Program-made: the position numbers and the translations under genes
The notes under the pieces: generated by a model
What the model was told of the DNA's origin: nothing
Databases searched by the model: none
The model's input: only the letters and a program-made list of their open reading frames with translations
Assembly (NCBI GenBank): GCA_010093515.1
Contig: MU001672.1
Coordinates: forward strand, 191,266-255,265
Source: Lineolata rhizophorae
Taxonomy: Eukaryota > Ascomycota > Dothideomycetes > Lineolatales > Lineolataceae
DNA: 64,000 nucleotides
Reading direction: 5' to 3'
Shown: positions 21,684 to 30,670 of the stretch, piece by piece
Numbering within the stretch: the first letter of the stretch is position 1
How the letters are laid out: every line of letters starts with the position of its first letter

Positions 21684-22318
21684 TTACGAACATCTCTGGA
21701 CCTCGCTATCCCTCTCAGCTACCAGGCCATTTATTAGCCTGCGGTCCTGCGTGCCTTTCTTACGTTGACAACATCTCGGCACGGCCAGCACTTTACTCCC
21801 TGTGTAGTCTGTTGGATTTACTGAGAACGAAAGGACTTCGTTCGCGTATTTTCCTCCATCATTGTCCACTTCAATGATGTTGATCGCGAACACTTCTGGA
21901 TCTGGATCGTCGGCGGGAACGAGGTGGTCAAATGTAACTCCGTAGTAGTCAATATGGCTAAATTCGCGAGAGTCAGTCTCTAGAGGTATCAAAGAGAAGC
22001 CCAGCAATTTCGGTCTTACTCCAATGCCCTTCTTCCTTCCATAACCCAGGCCAAGTACTCGTCCCACACCATTAGAGCACCATTGGCCATGCGAAGTGCT
22101 TTCCAGCCATACAATGCCTGATGTGTAATGCTTGCAAGCTCCAGCCCTCCCGGCTGTGGGAAAGACACAATCTTATCCCATGACACGTTCGGAAGAAGCT
22201 TTTGAATGGACTCAAGCGGTCCTTGTATCCGAATTCTCAGGGGTTTGTCGGCTTGTGGGGGGTGGAGGTGGTGAGGCGGTTTGTGGATGCAAGGATGAAT
22301 GTAGAGTTTGAGAGCCAT
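21684..22318 (-). pseudogene. Unrecognised gene in two overlapping frames
   Basis: From an ATG at 22318 the first frame reads MALKLYIHPCIHKPPHHLHP, DKPLRIRIQGPLESIQKLL, VSWDKIVSFPQPGGLELA and ends VMEGRRALE at 22016. A second frame (one base shifted) carries RPKLLGFSLIPLETDSREF, DYYGVTFDHLVPADD and VFAINIIEVDNDGGKYANE down to 21684. Both halves have balanced, globular composition, unlike random antisense readings, and they abut where the first ends. No splice signals fit between them. The simplest reading is one gene with a 1-bp frameshift, or two unrelated readings. I do not recognise the product, and no domain can be named. Confidence 0.4.
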
Positions 22319-23253
22319 TAGAACTGCTAAGGATTCGCTTCACGAGTGAAGGTCGACAGATGTTGAGCTTACGTAAGACGCCAAGGACGAGTGCGTTGCC
22401 AAGAAACTGCTGTGTTCGGCATCTCGAGATACGGAACAGAGGAAGGTCTTTCCTTTGTCCAACTGATAATGCTCTTCCCTTATATCATATTCGTACTTCG
22501 CATCAAGAGCTCCTTGTTCAGAACTCCATAATTAGCTTCTTCAGCTCTTCGACACGGACGATAAGTAATGAGGCCTAGCAGCTACCACAAGAAGACTACT
22601 GATCTGACGAAGATTTAGGACGACGTGTACTATTATCACGTCGATTTGGACTTGCGGTCACGTTAAAGGCCGACGAATAGACTCCTCCTGCTGCAACGAC
22701 CCAGGAAACTGCGTGAAAACACCGATGTTCCCGGGATCTGTGCTGACCCAAGGTGCAATACTCCACCTTCGTCGTAGATTGACGATGGTGTGATGGCTTG
22801 ACTTAGGGAGAGGGTTGTACCGGCGTCCGTTCACGTCACTAATACTGGACAAGCTGTCGGATTTGTCGTGGATATCACGTACCTATGGCAGCAATAGTCA
22901 CGTGATGCTTGGGGCCAAGTAATGCCTGCTCCGGTTCAGCGCACAGCGTACGGAGTGCAGGTTCTCTGCCACCTCGAAACTCAACCTCGTATACACTCTG
23001 TTTGCCACCGTATACCCTGTGGAGCTCGACATGATCTTTCGGGCTTCGCCCAATCACGAGTGCATCACGAGCGCTTGCCTGCATCGAATCTGACTTTGTG
23101 TCACTCGGTCATTGGAGGTATTGCGGTTACACAGCATACCTGATATGTCAATATTTCGCTCTTGGATAGGATGAGTCAAAGGATGAATTAAGAGCCGATT
23201 CTACGCGATAGTCTTCTACAGTGAACTTTGATGTTCATGACATTTCTTACGCT
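22319..23253. other. Intergenic stretch with two short coding-like readings on the - strand
   Basis: Two neighbouring - strand readings look more protein-like than chance: 22658-22852 (NGRRYNPLPKSSHHTIVNL, RRRWSIAPWVSTDPGNIG) and 22875-23084 (SARDALVIGRSPKDHVEL, LLGPKHHVTIAAIG). They could be fragments of one old gene, but I could not join them with a phase-correct intron. Nothing else was recognised. The right end holds the promoter of the C2H2 gene starting at 23254. Confidence 0.35.
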
Positions 23254-24055
23254 ATGAGTTTCAGTTGCGCACTCTGCAGTCGACCCTTCGACAGCGGAGA
23301 GGCCCTACAGCAGCACAAACGAGACTCAATCGCGCACGAATTCGACTGTACAGCCTGCAGCCGCCATTTCGGCAGCGGCACGGCCCTGACGCAGCACCTG
23401 CGGGACTCGCCCGTCCACGCCCAATCCTTCGAGTGTGAGATATGCGATCGAACGTTCGGCAACGGGGAAGCTTTGGTGCAGCACTTGCGGGACTCGCCTG
23501 TGCATGCTTTTCCAGAAACCCCTCTGGATATTTTTTTCCGCTCCTTCCCGACATTTGATTATAACCCTTCTCTCCCGCCAACTACGTCGTATGCCAACTT
23601 GCGAAGACATAAAGGGTGGCGGCGGAGCAACGCAGCATCAAAAGATGCTTGGAACAGATACCAGGATGCGTTGGAAAGCGAACTGCGTATGTGGTACGGC
23701 GCAGAGAACGATTTGACTGCGTGGCATGCGCTTTGTCGTGCCATTGGTGTTGAGCCGCTTCCGCAAACGTGTGCGCAATGCCAGGAAGTAGGAGACGGTC
23801 AAACGAAACTCAATAGATCTATGCTGACGCGGATCACAGGCTGTACGAAGGACGCACGTCAACATCGTTGATTTAATTGAATGGGGACGGAGACGTGGGA
23901 ACAGTGAGGAAAAGGTGCAGACCTTTCGCAACGTGCAACAGCTGCGAGCCTACACCAAGGAGACTGGCAAGGTATTCCGCAACACTTTTGATCAAAAGGA
24001 CGACAATGTTGTCTTGAGACACCTACTTCGGAAAATCTTTCGAGGGGGCTTGTGA
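23254..24055 (+). CDS. Three-finger C2H2 protein with a conserved fungal C-terminal domain
   Basis: Two exons, 23254-23787 and 23840-24055, with a 52-bp GT-AG intron in phase 0 (CTGAC branch box, CACAG acceptor), encode 249 residues. Three fingers occur in the first 90 residues with spacing C-x2-C-x12-H-x6-H. All share the pattern F-x-C-x2-C-x-R-x-F-x-x-G-x-A-L-x-Q-H-x-R-D-S. The second half is a domain common in fungal proteins: PLDIFFRSFPTFDYNPSLPP, ANLRRHKGWRR, WYGAENDLTAWHALCRAIG, then across the splice RRTHVNIVDLIEWGRRRG and LRAYTKETGKVFRNTFD. The splice is strongly supported because the domain continues exactly (CQE / AVRRTHVNIVDL). The x6 spacing between the two His is unusual for DNA-binding fingers and recalls dsRNA- or protein-binding ones; that is inference. 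The biological role is unknown. The gene looks intact and lies next to the transposon relic. Confidence 0.8.
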
Positions 24056-24988
24056 AAGGGTCCGGCTATTATTTATTTTCCCTTCGACATGTTAGTAGTT
24101 GCGGTTTTGTCAGAGGCTATACAGTGGAAACGAATGACGGTAAATCGATTAGCTATTGAACAAAGGAAATATCTGATAAACCTCTTGTATTGTTGCTTGA
24201 CGGCTAACGAGTGGGCTTGATACCGATGGAAACTGATCGAAAATTTCAATCATTTTCAGCTTTCGGCCTAGCGGCCTTATGGCCTATGTCTCAACATGCG
24301 ACATATTATTGCTTCGTTCATTATTAGTTTAACGCTTTTTTTCGTAAGTCTTACGTTGCTTACATTGGAGTAGTGCTCTCGAGCAGTCGTCCGTAGCATT
24401 ATCTAAGTACGTCGGCACTAGTATGGCGTTCGCTCGCCATTGGTAGAGGCGCACATTGGGGCCCGGCAGTTCCGCAGCGGTTAGACCGCGTCAGCCACAG
24501 ATCTGCACAGCCACAAAGCTTGGCGAATAATCACATAAGTTAAGTTACGCTGTTATTATTATATGGGACGTGGATGGCAATCTAAAAACGACTAGGATTA
24601 TATCGCTCCGAAGCTCGGATACTGCTATAGGAGTGACGAGAGCTCGATGTGGAATTGTGGTAGAGGTATCTCACGATGCCACTAAAAGAAGGCGCTCCAT
24701 AAACCAGACGACGAGGCGGCGATGTCAGCGTAAACTTTTGACGAGTCGCTGTACGTAGTACCGAGGTATCGGTAATGGCGACGTCATAGCGTCTCGCCAA
24801 CTGCCAACCACCAAACCCCGGGCATTCCGCAGCCAGTACCTGAACAGACCCTGTACACGCCCAGCATTCTTCAGTAGTCTTAGTTGCCGGACTCGGGTAC
24901 CTGAGTTCCAGCTCCTCGAAGCCTAAAACATCAGGTTCTTTTCTTTCAGACGTCGTGTGGGCCGAGAGTCGCCGGCTGTCACCGAACT
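24056..24988. other. Intergenic stretch, nothing recognised
   Basis: No plausible gene was found between the C2H2 gene and the small membrane protein. Short readings on either strand lack domain features. The right end should carry the promoter of the gene starting at 24989. Confidence 0.45.
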
Positions 24989-25677
24989 ATGGACGTGCGT
25001 CTACGCAGTGCTTCTTATCTATCGGACGTCACGGCGATTGTCTAACAATATAGGCTCCGTAGGGTACTTCGGCTTTCACTTTTGCGTCTACCATAACACT
25101 GGTCGCGCACAGCCTTGCCCTTTTGTTCCAGCCTGGTTATGTCCATAGTACGCTGTACGGCGAGGATGCGAAAGTCTCGAGTAAGTCTTTGTGTTATTGT
25201 ATTTTTCTATGTGCATGTTTTGTGTGCTATATCCTTAACCCGGACCCTGAACCGCATTGTGAAGCCATTGATGAGCATCGATTGTGCTGATGTCGGACAG
25301 GCTCTCTCCTGCTGTTCTTTCGCTTCGTCGGCATCCCCATCCTGATCCTTGCCATCATCACACCCATATTCGCGCCGAAGCGTACCGCGGACCACGCCAC
25401 CGCTATGCTCACGACGGTCACGCTGCATCACCTATGCGTCTCGCTTTTTCTGGCTAACGAGGCGGGATCCCTTCTCGGCGGCATCATCCGAGTGTGGGGA
25501 GGAGTGTTGGCTGGTTGGGGTATACTGGTGGTGGTGTTTGGCGGTGAGGGGGAGTATCATGCTCAGAAGCATAGGGAAGGTTTCCCTTTCCCAAATGAGC
25601 ATGATAGGAGAGGTGAAAAGAGGGGTCCTTTTGAAAAGGCGAAAGCGAGGGCGAAGGGAGAGCGGAAGAAGAAGTGA
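24989..25677 (+). CDS. Small predicted four-helix membrane protein
   Basis: Model: exons 24989-24994, 25063-25180 and 25301-25677, 166 residues. Splice phases agree (0 and 1), and the introns (68 and 120 bp) have a CTAAC or TGCTGA box before the acceptor. The 25301 acceptor is convincing because a hydrophobic frame continues across it (GEDAKVS / SLLLFFRFVGIPILI). The two-codon first exon is tentative. Four hydrophobic segments are visible: about residues 4-22 (FTFASTITLVAHSLALLF), 44-66, 72-95 (LTTVTLHHLCVSLFLANEA) and 100-118 (GIIRVWGGVLAGWGILVVV). The C-terminal 45 residues are highly basic (EKAKARAKGERKKK). I do not recognise the family. Topology suggests a small integral membrane protein with a positively charged tail on the cytosolic side. 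Confidence 0.5.
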
Positions 25678-27486
25678 GAGGGGATAACGAAATCCGTTCC
25701 TACAGCTTGAAATGACCACGAATTAGACTAGTTCTTGAACAGAGTATGGTGCACGTGAATAAGGCTTTGCGTAGAATACAGCTTCCTACATTTATCTTAA
25801 GGTACAATTGAGACTCTTGGCTTGTAGCGAGCATATGATTTGTAGGAGCATGGAATGCAAGTGTGTATGCCTTTGGTTTTTTTTGGTCCGGATGTATCAC
25901 GAAATCCATCTGCAAGTGGAGTGATTCCCAAGTCGTAGACTTACCATATCCACCATGCAGGAATTGGCCATCCGCTGTAATTGCTGTTGCGACACCTGGC
26001 TGAATTTATCGGACAATACTGATTTAAAGACCTAGTTTCGTTGAATTATGTAGGCTAATTAATTTTAGTAGTCGGCGAGGTCTCAAGCTTATTCAAAAAG
26101 CATTAGCCTTCGCAAGAGCTCGTTCCCCATTCCTGCGCCTCTCCGTCTTCACTTCATCGTTAGAGTAATACAAATTAGACGACCGTCAAAATTCTTCCAA
26201 AGCATGATTTTGCTACTAGTCGGAGTATTTATTGACAAGTGGGTATTATGTTAGGGCCTTACTTTTATCATCAGTTTTCAATTTGAATAATATAAGGTCA
26301 CGGACTACTGAAAGTAGATTCTACATATTAGAAAGTCCGCGATATAGGCAACTATGTTATGTTGCCGTAGAACTCATGGTATTGCTACACCAATATCTAG
26401 TTTGCAAAACCTGCTAGCAATAGCAGAAGTGGTCCTGGTCTAGTACTTTTTCATGTGCTTTGTGCACAATGTTAAACTGAGATTTATACGTGACTTCCTA
26501 TTATGGGTGTACTTTGGGAGGAAGTCTTGTTAGAAACGAAATATATCCGTTCATTGGTTGCCAAGCTCGACTGTGAATGTTGCAGCTCTGAACTCGAAGC
26601 GGTACACTAACAGCTGATGCAAATTAAGAAGAGTTATCTGTGGAAACCGCTTCCTCATACAGACATTGCCCCCTTTTTTCTTTTTCCTAAGCATAGTGCT
26701 AGTGTTATAATAGATAGCTGCTTTTCCAACCAAAAAAAAAAAGGAAAAAAAAAAATTGGCCCGACCAGGGTGGATGTCAGCGCGCTTCGTCACCCACCCC
26801 GCTACTCGTCCAGCAGATAGAGGCTTAATAGCAGGGAAGTGGAACTCGAGGGACTCCAGCTACCCATCTATTAAGTCTCTACGCCGGGCAGTAGAAAAGG
26901 GAAACTAAACTGCATATATAGTTAAATAAAAGCAGGGCACTTATTTTTTTTTTCTTTTGTCCTCGCTTGTCAAGTTTATGCCTAGCTCTTCACTTTCGGG
27001 CGAGACAAGCGCTCTAAATAGTGCGCACGCTACCCGCACAGACCAACCTTCCCTTCCTCCGGCTCTTCTCTTCTCAACATCAACAATTCTACTCTTGCCC
27101 TCAAACCCCTGCCTAGCTAATAGAAACTTCGAAAATCCTGTGAATGATATAACACCTATTCAATCCATTTTTAACTCTACAAAGTCCGTGCGGGCGTAAT
27201 TCTGTCTGTACGGCTGTCTATGCGGCGCGCGCTCTCTCCTAGTATCACGCGTTAGCTCTACTTTCAGCCGGCAACGTGACACTATAGCTCCAAGTATCGT
27301 CGCATCGTCTCATCATCGCGTATCGTAGGAGCGACGTCTATGTAAGGGAGACCTCCAGCATTATACACTCGACGGCCGTGTATCACGTGCGTCATCCTCG
27401 CGAGGACTATCTTTGGACGTACCGCGCCGTAGATCTCTGTACCGTGCTGCATGCTCCTCCCTACGCTATACAGCAACCCAACAGGG
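25678..27486. other. AT-rich intergenic stretch, no recognised gene
   Basis: Mostly AT-rich from 25680 to about 26950. Homopolymer-like A runs occur at about 26731-26755 on the + strand and a T run at about 26944-26956. The composition changes to more GC-rich near 27180. A - strand reading at 27282-27476 (VYNAGGLPYIDVAPTIRDD) is coding-like but matches nothing I know. Confidence 0.4.
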
Positions 27487-27563
27487 CTGAGGAAGGCCCC
27501 AAAAGGCGAGCCGAGTTCGTGTACTACAGTACACCCTCGCTCGCCTTTTGGGGTCTTCCTCAG
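27487..27563. repeat. Long near-perfect hairpin (25-bp arms) with nested inverted repeat
   Basis: The left arm 27487-27511 (starts CTGAGGAAGGCCCC) pairs with the right arm 27539-27563 (ends TTGGGGTCTTCCTCAG), with a single mismatch in 25 bp. The 27-nt spacer contains a second inverted repeat, GTGTACT-AC-AGTACAC. The structure could form a cruciform or a strong RNA hairpin. It could be a terminator-like fold, a remnant of a miniature inverted-repeat element, or a small-RNA precursor; the sequence does not decide between these. Confidence 0.8.
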
Positions 27564-27591
27564 TTCTAAGGGCAGGCGAGGTTAGTACACA

Positions 27592-27722
27592 GCACGGCAC
27601 AGGAGCACGCATTACAGTCTAGAGCGAAGCACGTGGCACAGGGAGAAGCACGTAGCACGTAGCACGCCACAGAGGGGAAGCACGCAGCACAGCACATCGG
27701 GGAGCACAGGAGCACGCCGAAC
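27592..27722. repeat. Degenerate AGCAC/GCACG repeat tract
   Basis: Following the hairpin, the words AGCACG, AGCACGT, AGCACAGG and GGAGCAC recur more than ten times in about 130 bp with irregular spacing (for example AAGCACGTAGCACGTAGCACG). It looks like a diverged short tandem repeat. Function unknown. Confidence 0.65.
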
Positions 27723-27923
27723 GATCACTCCCGCAGGGAGGGCGCGCGCGATGCGCGCCCTTGGAGCCTCTGCACGGCCGGAAGCGCCTCTTTTATAGAT
27801 ATCGGTCCCGCTTAGAGGACATAAAGATACACCCTAGCGTCGCTGACGTAGAGCCGGCGACGGGCCAACAGGTTGTGGTATTATTCGCGCAGCGCGGTGA
27901 CATTGTTCGCGTACAGCCGTGCC

Positions 27924-27985
27924 ATTATTTGTGCATGGGCGCGGAATTATTCGTGCATGGGCGCGGAATTATTCGTGCATGGGTG
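27924..27985. repeat. 22-bp tandem repeat, almost three copies
   Basis: The unit ATTATTCGTGCATGGGCGCG plus GA is repeated head to tail at 27924-27945 and 27946-27967, followed by a partial third copy to 27985. The first unit differs by one base (T for C). Such an unbroken minisatellite suggests recent slippage or an element end. Confidence 0.85.
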
Positions 27986-30223
27986 TATCCAAATTCTAGT
28001 TCTCTTACAGAGGAGCTATCTGCGCAGATATGTAGCTATTCAAGTCGCCTTTGTGGAATCTGATCATGATCTTGACTGCGTGAGACATTGGAATAAACTA
28101 GTCAGAGTCGATCACTCTCTATCCGTCGCCTTCGACGCACTAACATACGCACTTTAATATTTTGCGGACCTAACGGAAAGTGGCTAGAAACGTTTCCTTC
28201 GGGATTAACTTCAACTCCCGCATATTACTTGAGATCGCGGAGGGCTTCTAGATCATGTCAAAGTATCGCGGAACATGTAGTAGTATGGTTTTCAAATTGA
28301 TCATCGAACAATTCCCCTCGGTGACGATGCCCCCAGTTTTGCCCTACTACGTAATCGAGAAACAATGCTTACTCCTCCCAAACAACCACTTCATCACCCA
28401 AGTCCACGAGCCGAAGCCACTCCTTCCCAACCGCATCTCAGCACAACACGACCATCACAGTCCATACTACGTATGCATTTCTCCCTCTCCGCCCCGGTGG
28501 CTTGAACAACCGAGCCCGCCCAAAACAGCGGCGCGCTCTCGGCGCCCGCCAAGCCTCCGCTCTTCCTCCCAAACACCCTCCCCCCGTCCCCTGGGGTTCC
28601 GCGATCCCAACCACTCTGCGACGCCGCGCTCCGCGCGCATGAAACACGGAGCGGGCTCGGCGGGGCCACTCGCTGCACCCGCCACAACCGCAGCCCTGGT
28701 GGTCTTCTTTTGTCGCGTCGGCGTTTGGGGCGGGCGCCCTTGGAGCTTTTATTTCGTTATTAATTTTGGGGGGGGTGGGGGGGTTGGTCTTCTCGTTGTC
28801 GAGGGCTCGGCTAGGGTGTGGGGGAATGCTCGGAACATTTGCATTCTTCTTGAGAGGGAGAGAAAAAAAAAGGGGAATTATTTTCTTTGGGGAAAATCAC
28901 GAAGGGGGGGGAGGAGGGGTTGTGGCTGAGTGCGGCTGGGCGAGTGATTGGGATGGGAGTGACGAGCTATAAGGTGGGTTATAGACATCTATTATTGTGA
29001 CGCGGGCGGAAGCTTAGTATGTATCAATGGAGATAACACCTATTTTCGAAAAATCGCGAAATTGAGCGGGGAGTAGAGATAAGTGCTGCGTAGACAACAG
29101 ATTGCAGTACCACAGTGCTATCTTGAGAAGCTGGATGTCTACTCCGTATGTACCCTGGAATTGAGGCGGTGCAGCTCTGGACCGCGGCGACGACTCGTCG
29201 CATAAAGACCGGGAGATGACGGTGGCACGAGCCGAACCCTTCCCATACGATGGCCTGAGCAGGACAAGGCCGGCACAGGCACCCAGGCAAAGTTTGCCGT
29301 GTCGTCCGCATTCGGGCTGAGGAAGCCAGTTTCGGAAGAGGCAGCGGAACTAGTCTTCGAAACCGCCTCGAAAGCTGAGTCCGACCCCTGTCGGCACTGT
29401 ACCAGCTCGGCCGGGTGCGGCCGTTGAACCCGATGTTTTGGCCACTCGAACGTGCGAGTCCGAGTCAAAAATATCTGGCTTGGTACCTCGCACATTGTTA
29501 TGCTTCATGCGTCCATGCGAGGTGGAATCGCGGACACGAGTCCCTTGCACGAACTCTACGCTCAAGCAATTCGTTGAAGGGGGGAAAAAAAAAGTAGACC
29601 TTCATATTCGCGAGACTACGTAATTGAGCCATTCCAACTACTATCGACATGCCATCATTAGGGAAGTTTTCACGCTCCCTTCGTTTTTTGCCTCTGAGCG
29701 AGTCAAGTGAGTGTCGCACCCGACAGACGAGTCTCGGGTGGCTGGACCCGAACGTCGCACCACGGCGGGACAACCATGGCAACGCCACGTCCGACAAGCA
29801 GCAAGTTCCCGTCCCCTCGCGTCGTCCGACATAAAAGGAAATTGACAAACATAAGAAATCGGAGGAAGAAAAGAAAAGGAAACCGTAAGCATAGATGTCC
29901 TCCAGGCTACTTCTGCGCCGTTTGAAGTGAACCTTTCCTAAGAAACTCCGAAAAAAAAAAAAGTCAAACTCATAAATAGTTCGGTTCCTCCGCTGACTCG
30001 CACTCAAGAATAAAATAAAGTGAAGAAAAAAGTTAGAAATACAACGAAAAAAAAATAACGTAAAAAGAAAATATGGTAAACGGACATTTCGCAGGAGAAC
30101 AAGGGTTTTGAATTTCTGCTGCAGTCAAGCCTACAAGGAAGTTTCCCCTCCATCAAGATCCCAACTCCACTTTCCATCCCTCCCCCCTCCCCCTTCTCCC
30201 CACAACCCAACTCACCAACCCCC
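27986..30223. other. Intergenic stretch with strongly skewed low-complexity tracts
   Basis: No gene recognised. From 28490 to 28660 one strand is C-rich; from 28769 to 28930 it becomes G-rich with several runs of six or more G. A-rich runs occur at about 28862-28871, 29583-29592, 29950-29962 and 30030-30060. Readings spanning these tracts exist in several frames, a sign of stop-poor low-complexity DNA rather than of a gene. The end near 30224 should hold the terminator of the next gene. Confidence 0.45.
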
Positions 30224-30670
30224 CTAAGCCCTCCCATCCAAGACCTCAAAGATCCCGCCCGCGACCCCACCCTCGACCCCAGGCCTCGGCTCCAGCAACC
30301 CGAGCTCAGCCCCGAAGCTCCGCCTTTCCTCCTCCATCTCGAGGTCGAGCAGGCTGGGCTTGCGGCGGAGCAGGAGGAGGGCGCGCAGGCGCGAGGCCGA
30401 GCTGAGCCGCGACGAGGAGGAGCGGTCCGAGGCCGAGGGGCTGGTGGCGCGCGAGAGCGAGAGCGACGGCGAGGGCGAGAGCGACGGCGAGGGCGAGAGC
30501 GGCGACGCAGACGTCGTGGGCGTCGTGGGCCGCGAGGCGCCGCTGCTGCTGCTGCCGGCGGTCGTGCTGCTTGGGCCGCCGTTGTTGGTGCTGAAGGCGG
30601 TGCGGAGCCGGCGGAGGGTGGTGGGGCTGCGGGGCGGCGAAGCGGCACGGGTGTAGCGCGTGGGACGCAT
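30224..30670 (-). CDS. Ser/Pro-rich hypothetical protein with conserved-looking C-terminus
   Basis: A single exon of 148 residues from the ATG at 30670 (MRPTRYTRAASPPRSPTTLR). The first 75 residues are Ser/Thr/Pro-rich (repeat-like SPSPSLSPSPSLSLS). The last 70 residues are different: basic and hydrophobic (SSRLSSASRLRALLLLRRKP), then SLLDLEMEEERRSFGAELGL and ending GGIFEVLDGRA. This ordered end looks like a short conserved block of fungal orphan proteins, but I cannot name it. No signal peptide or membrane segment. The 3.8 kb upstream region is unusually GC-rich and may be its promoter and leader. I infer it is a real gene from the change in composition and the clean ATG; this is not certain. 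Confidence 0.5.
   Translation of the reverse strand: MRPTRYTRAASPPRSPTTLRRLRTAFSTNNGGPSSTTAGSSSSGASRPTTPTTSASPLSPSPSLSPSPSLSLSRATSPSASDRSSSSRLSSASRLRALLLLRRKPSLLDLEMEEERRSFGAELGLLEPRPGVEGGVAGGIFEVLDGRA

Noticed and set aside
27487-27563. Hairpin as a tRNA or other structured RNA gene
   Set aside because: No cloverleaf, no A/B boxes; the arms are too long and perfect for a tRNA.
27180-28260. Possible solo long terminal repeat
   Set aside because: The region has repeats and a TATA-like word (CTTTTATAGATAT), but I found no terminal TG...CA pair, target duplication or retroelement protein, so no element is called.
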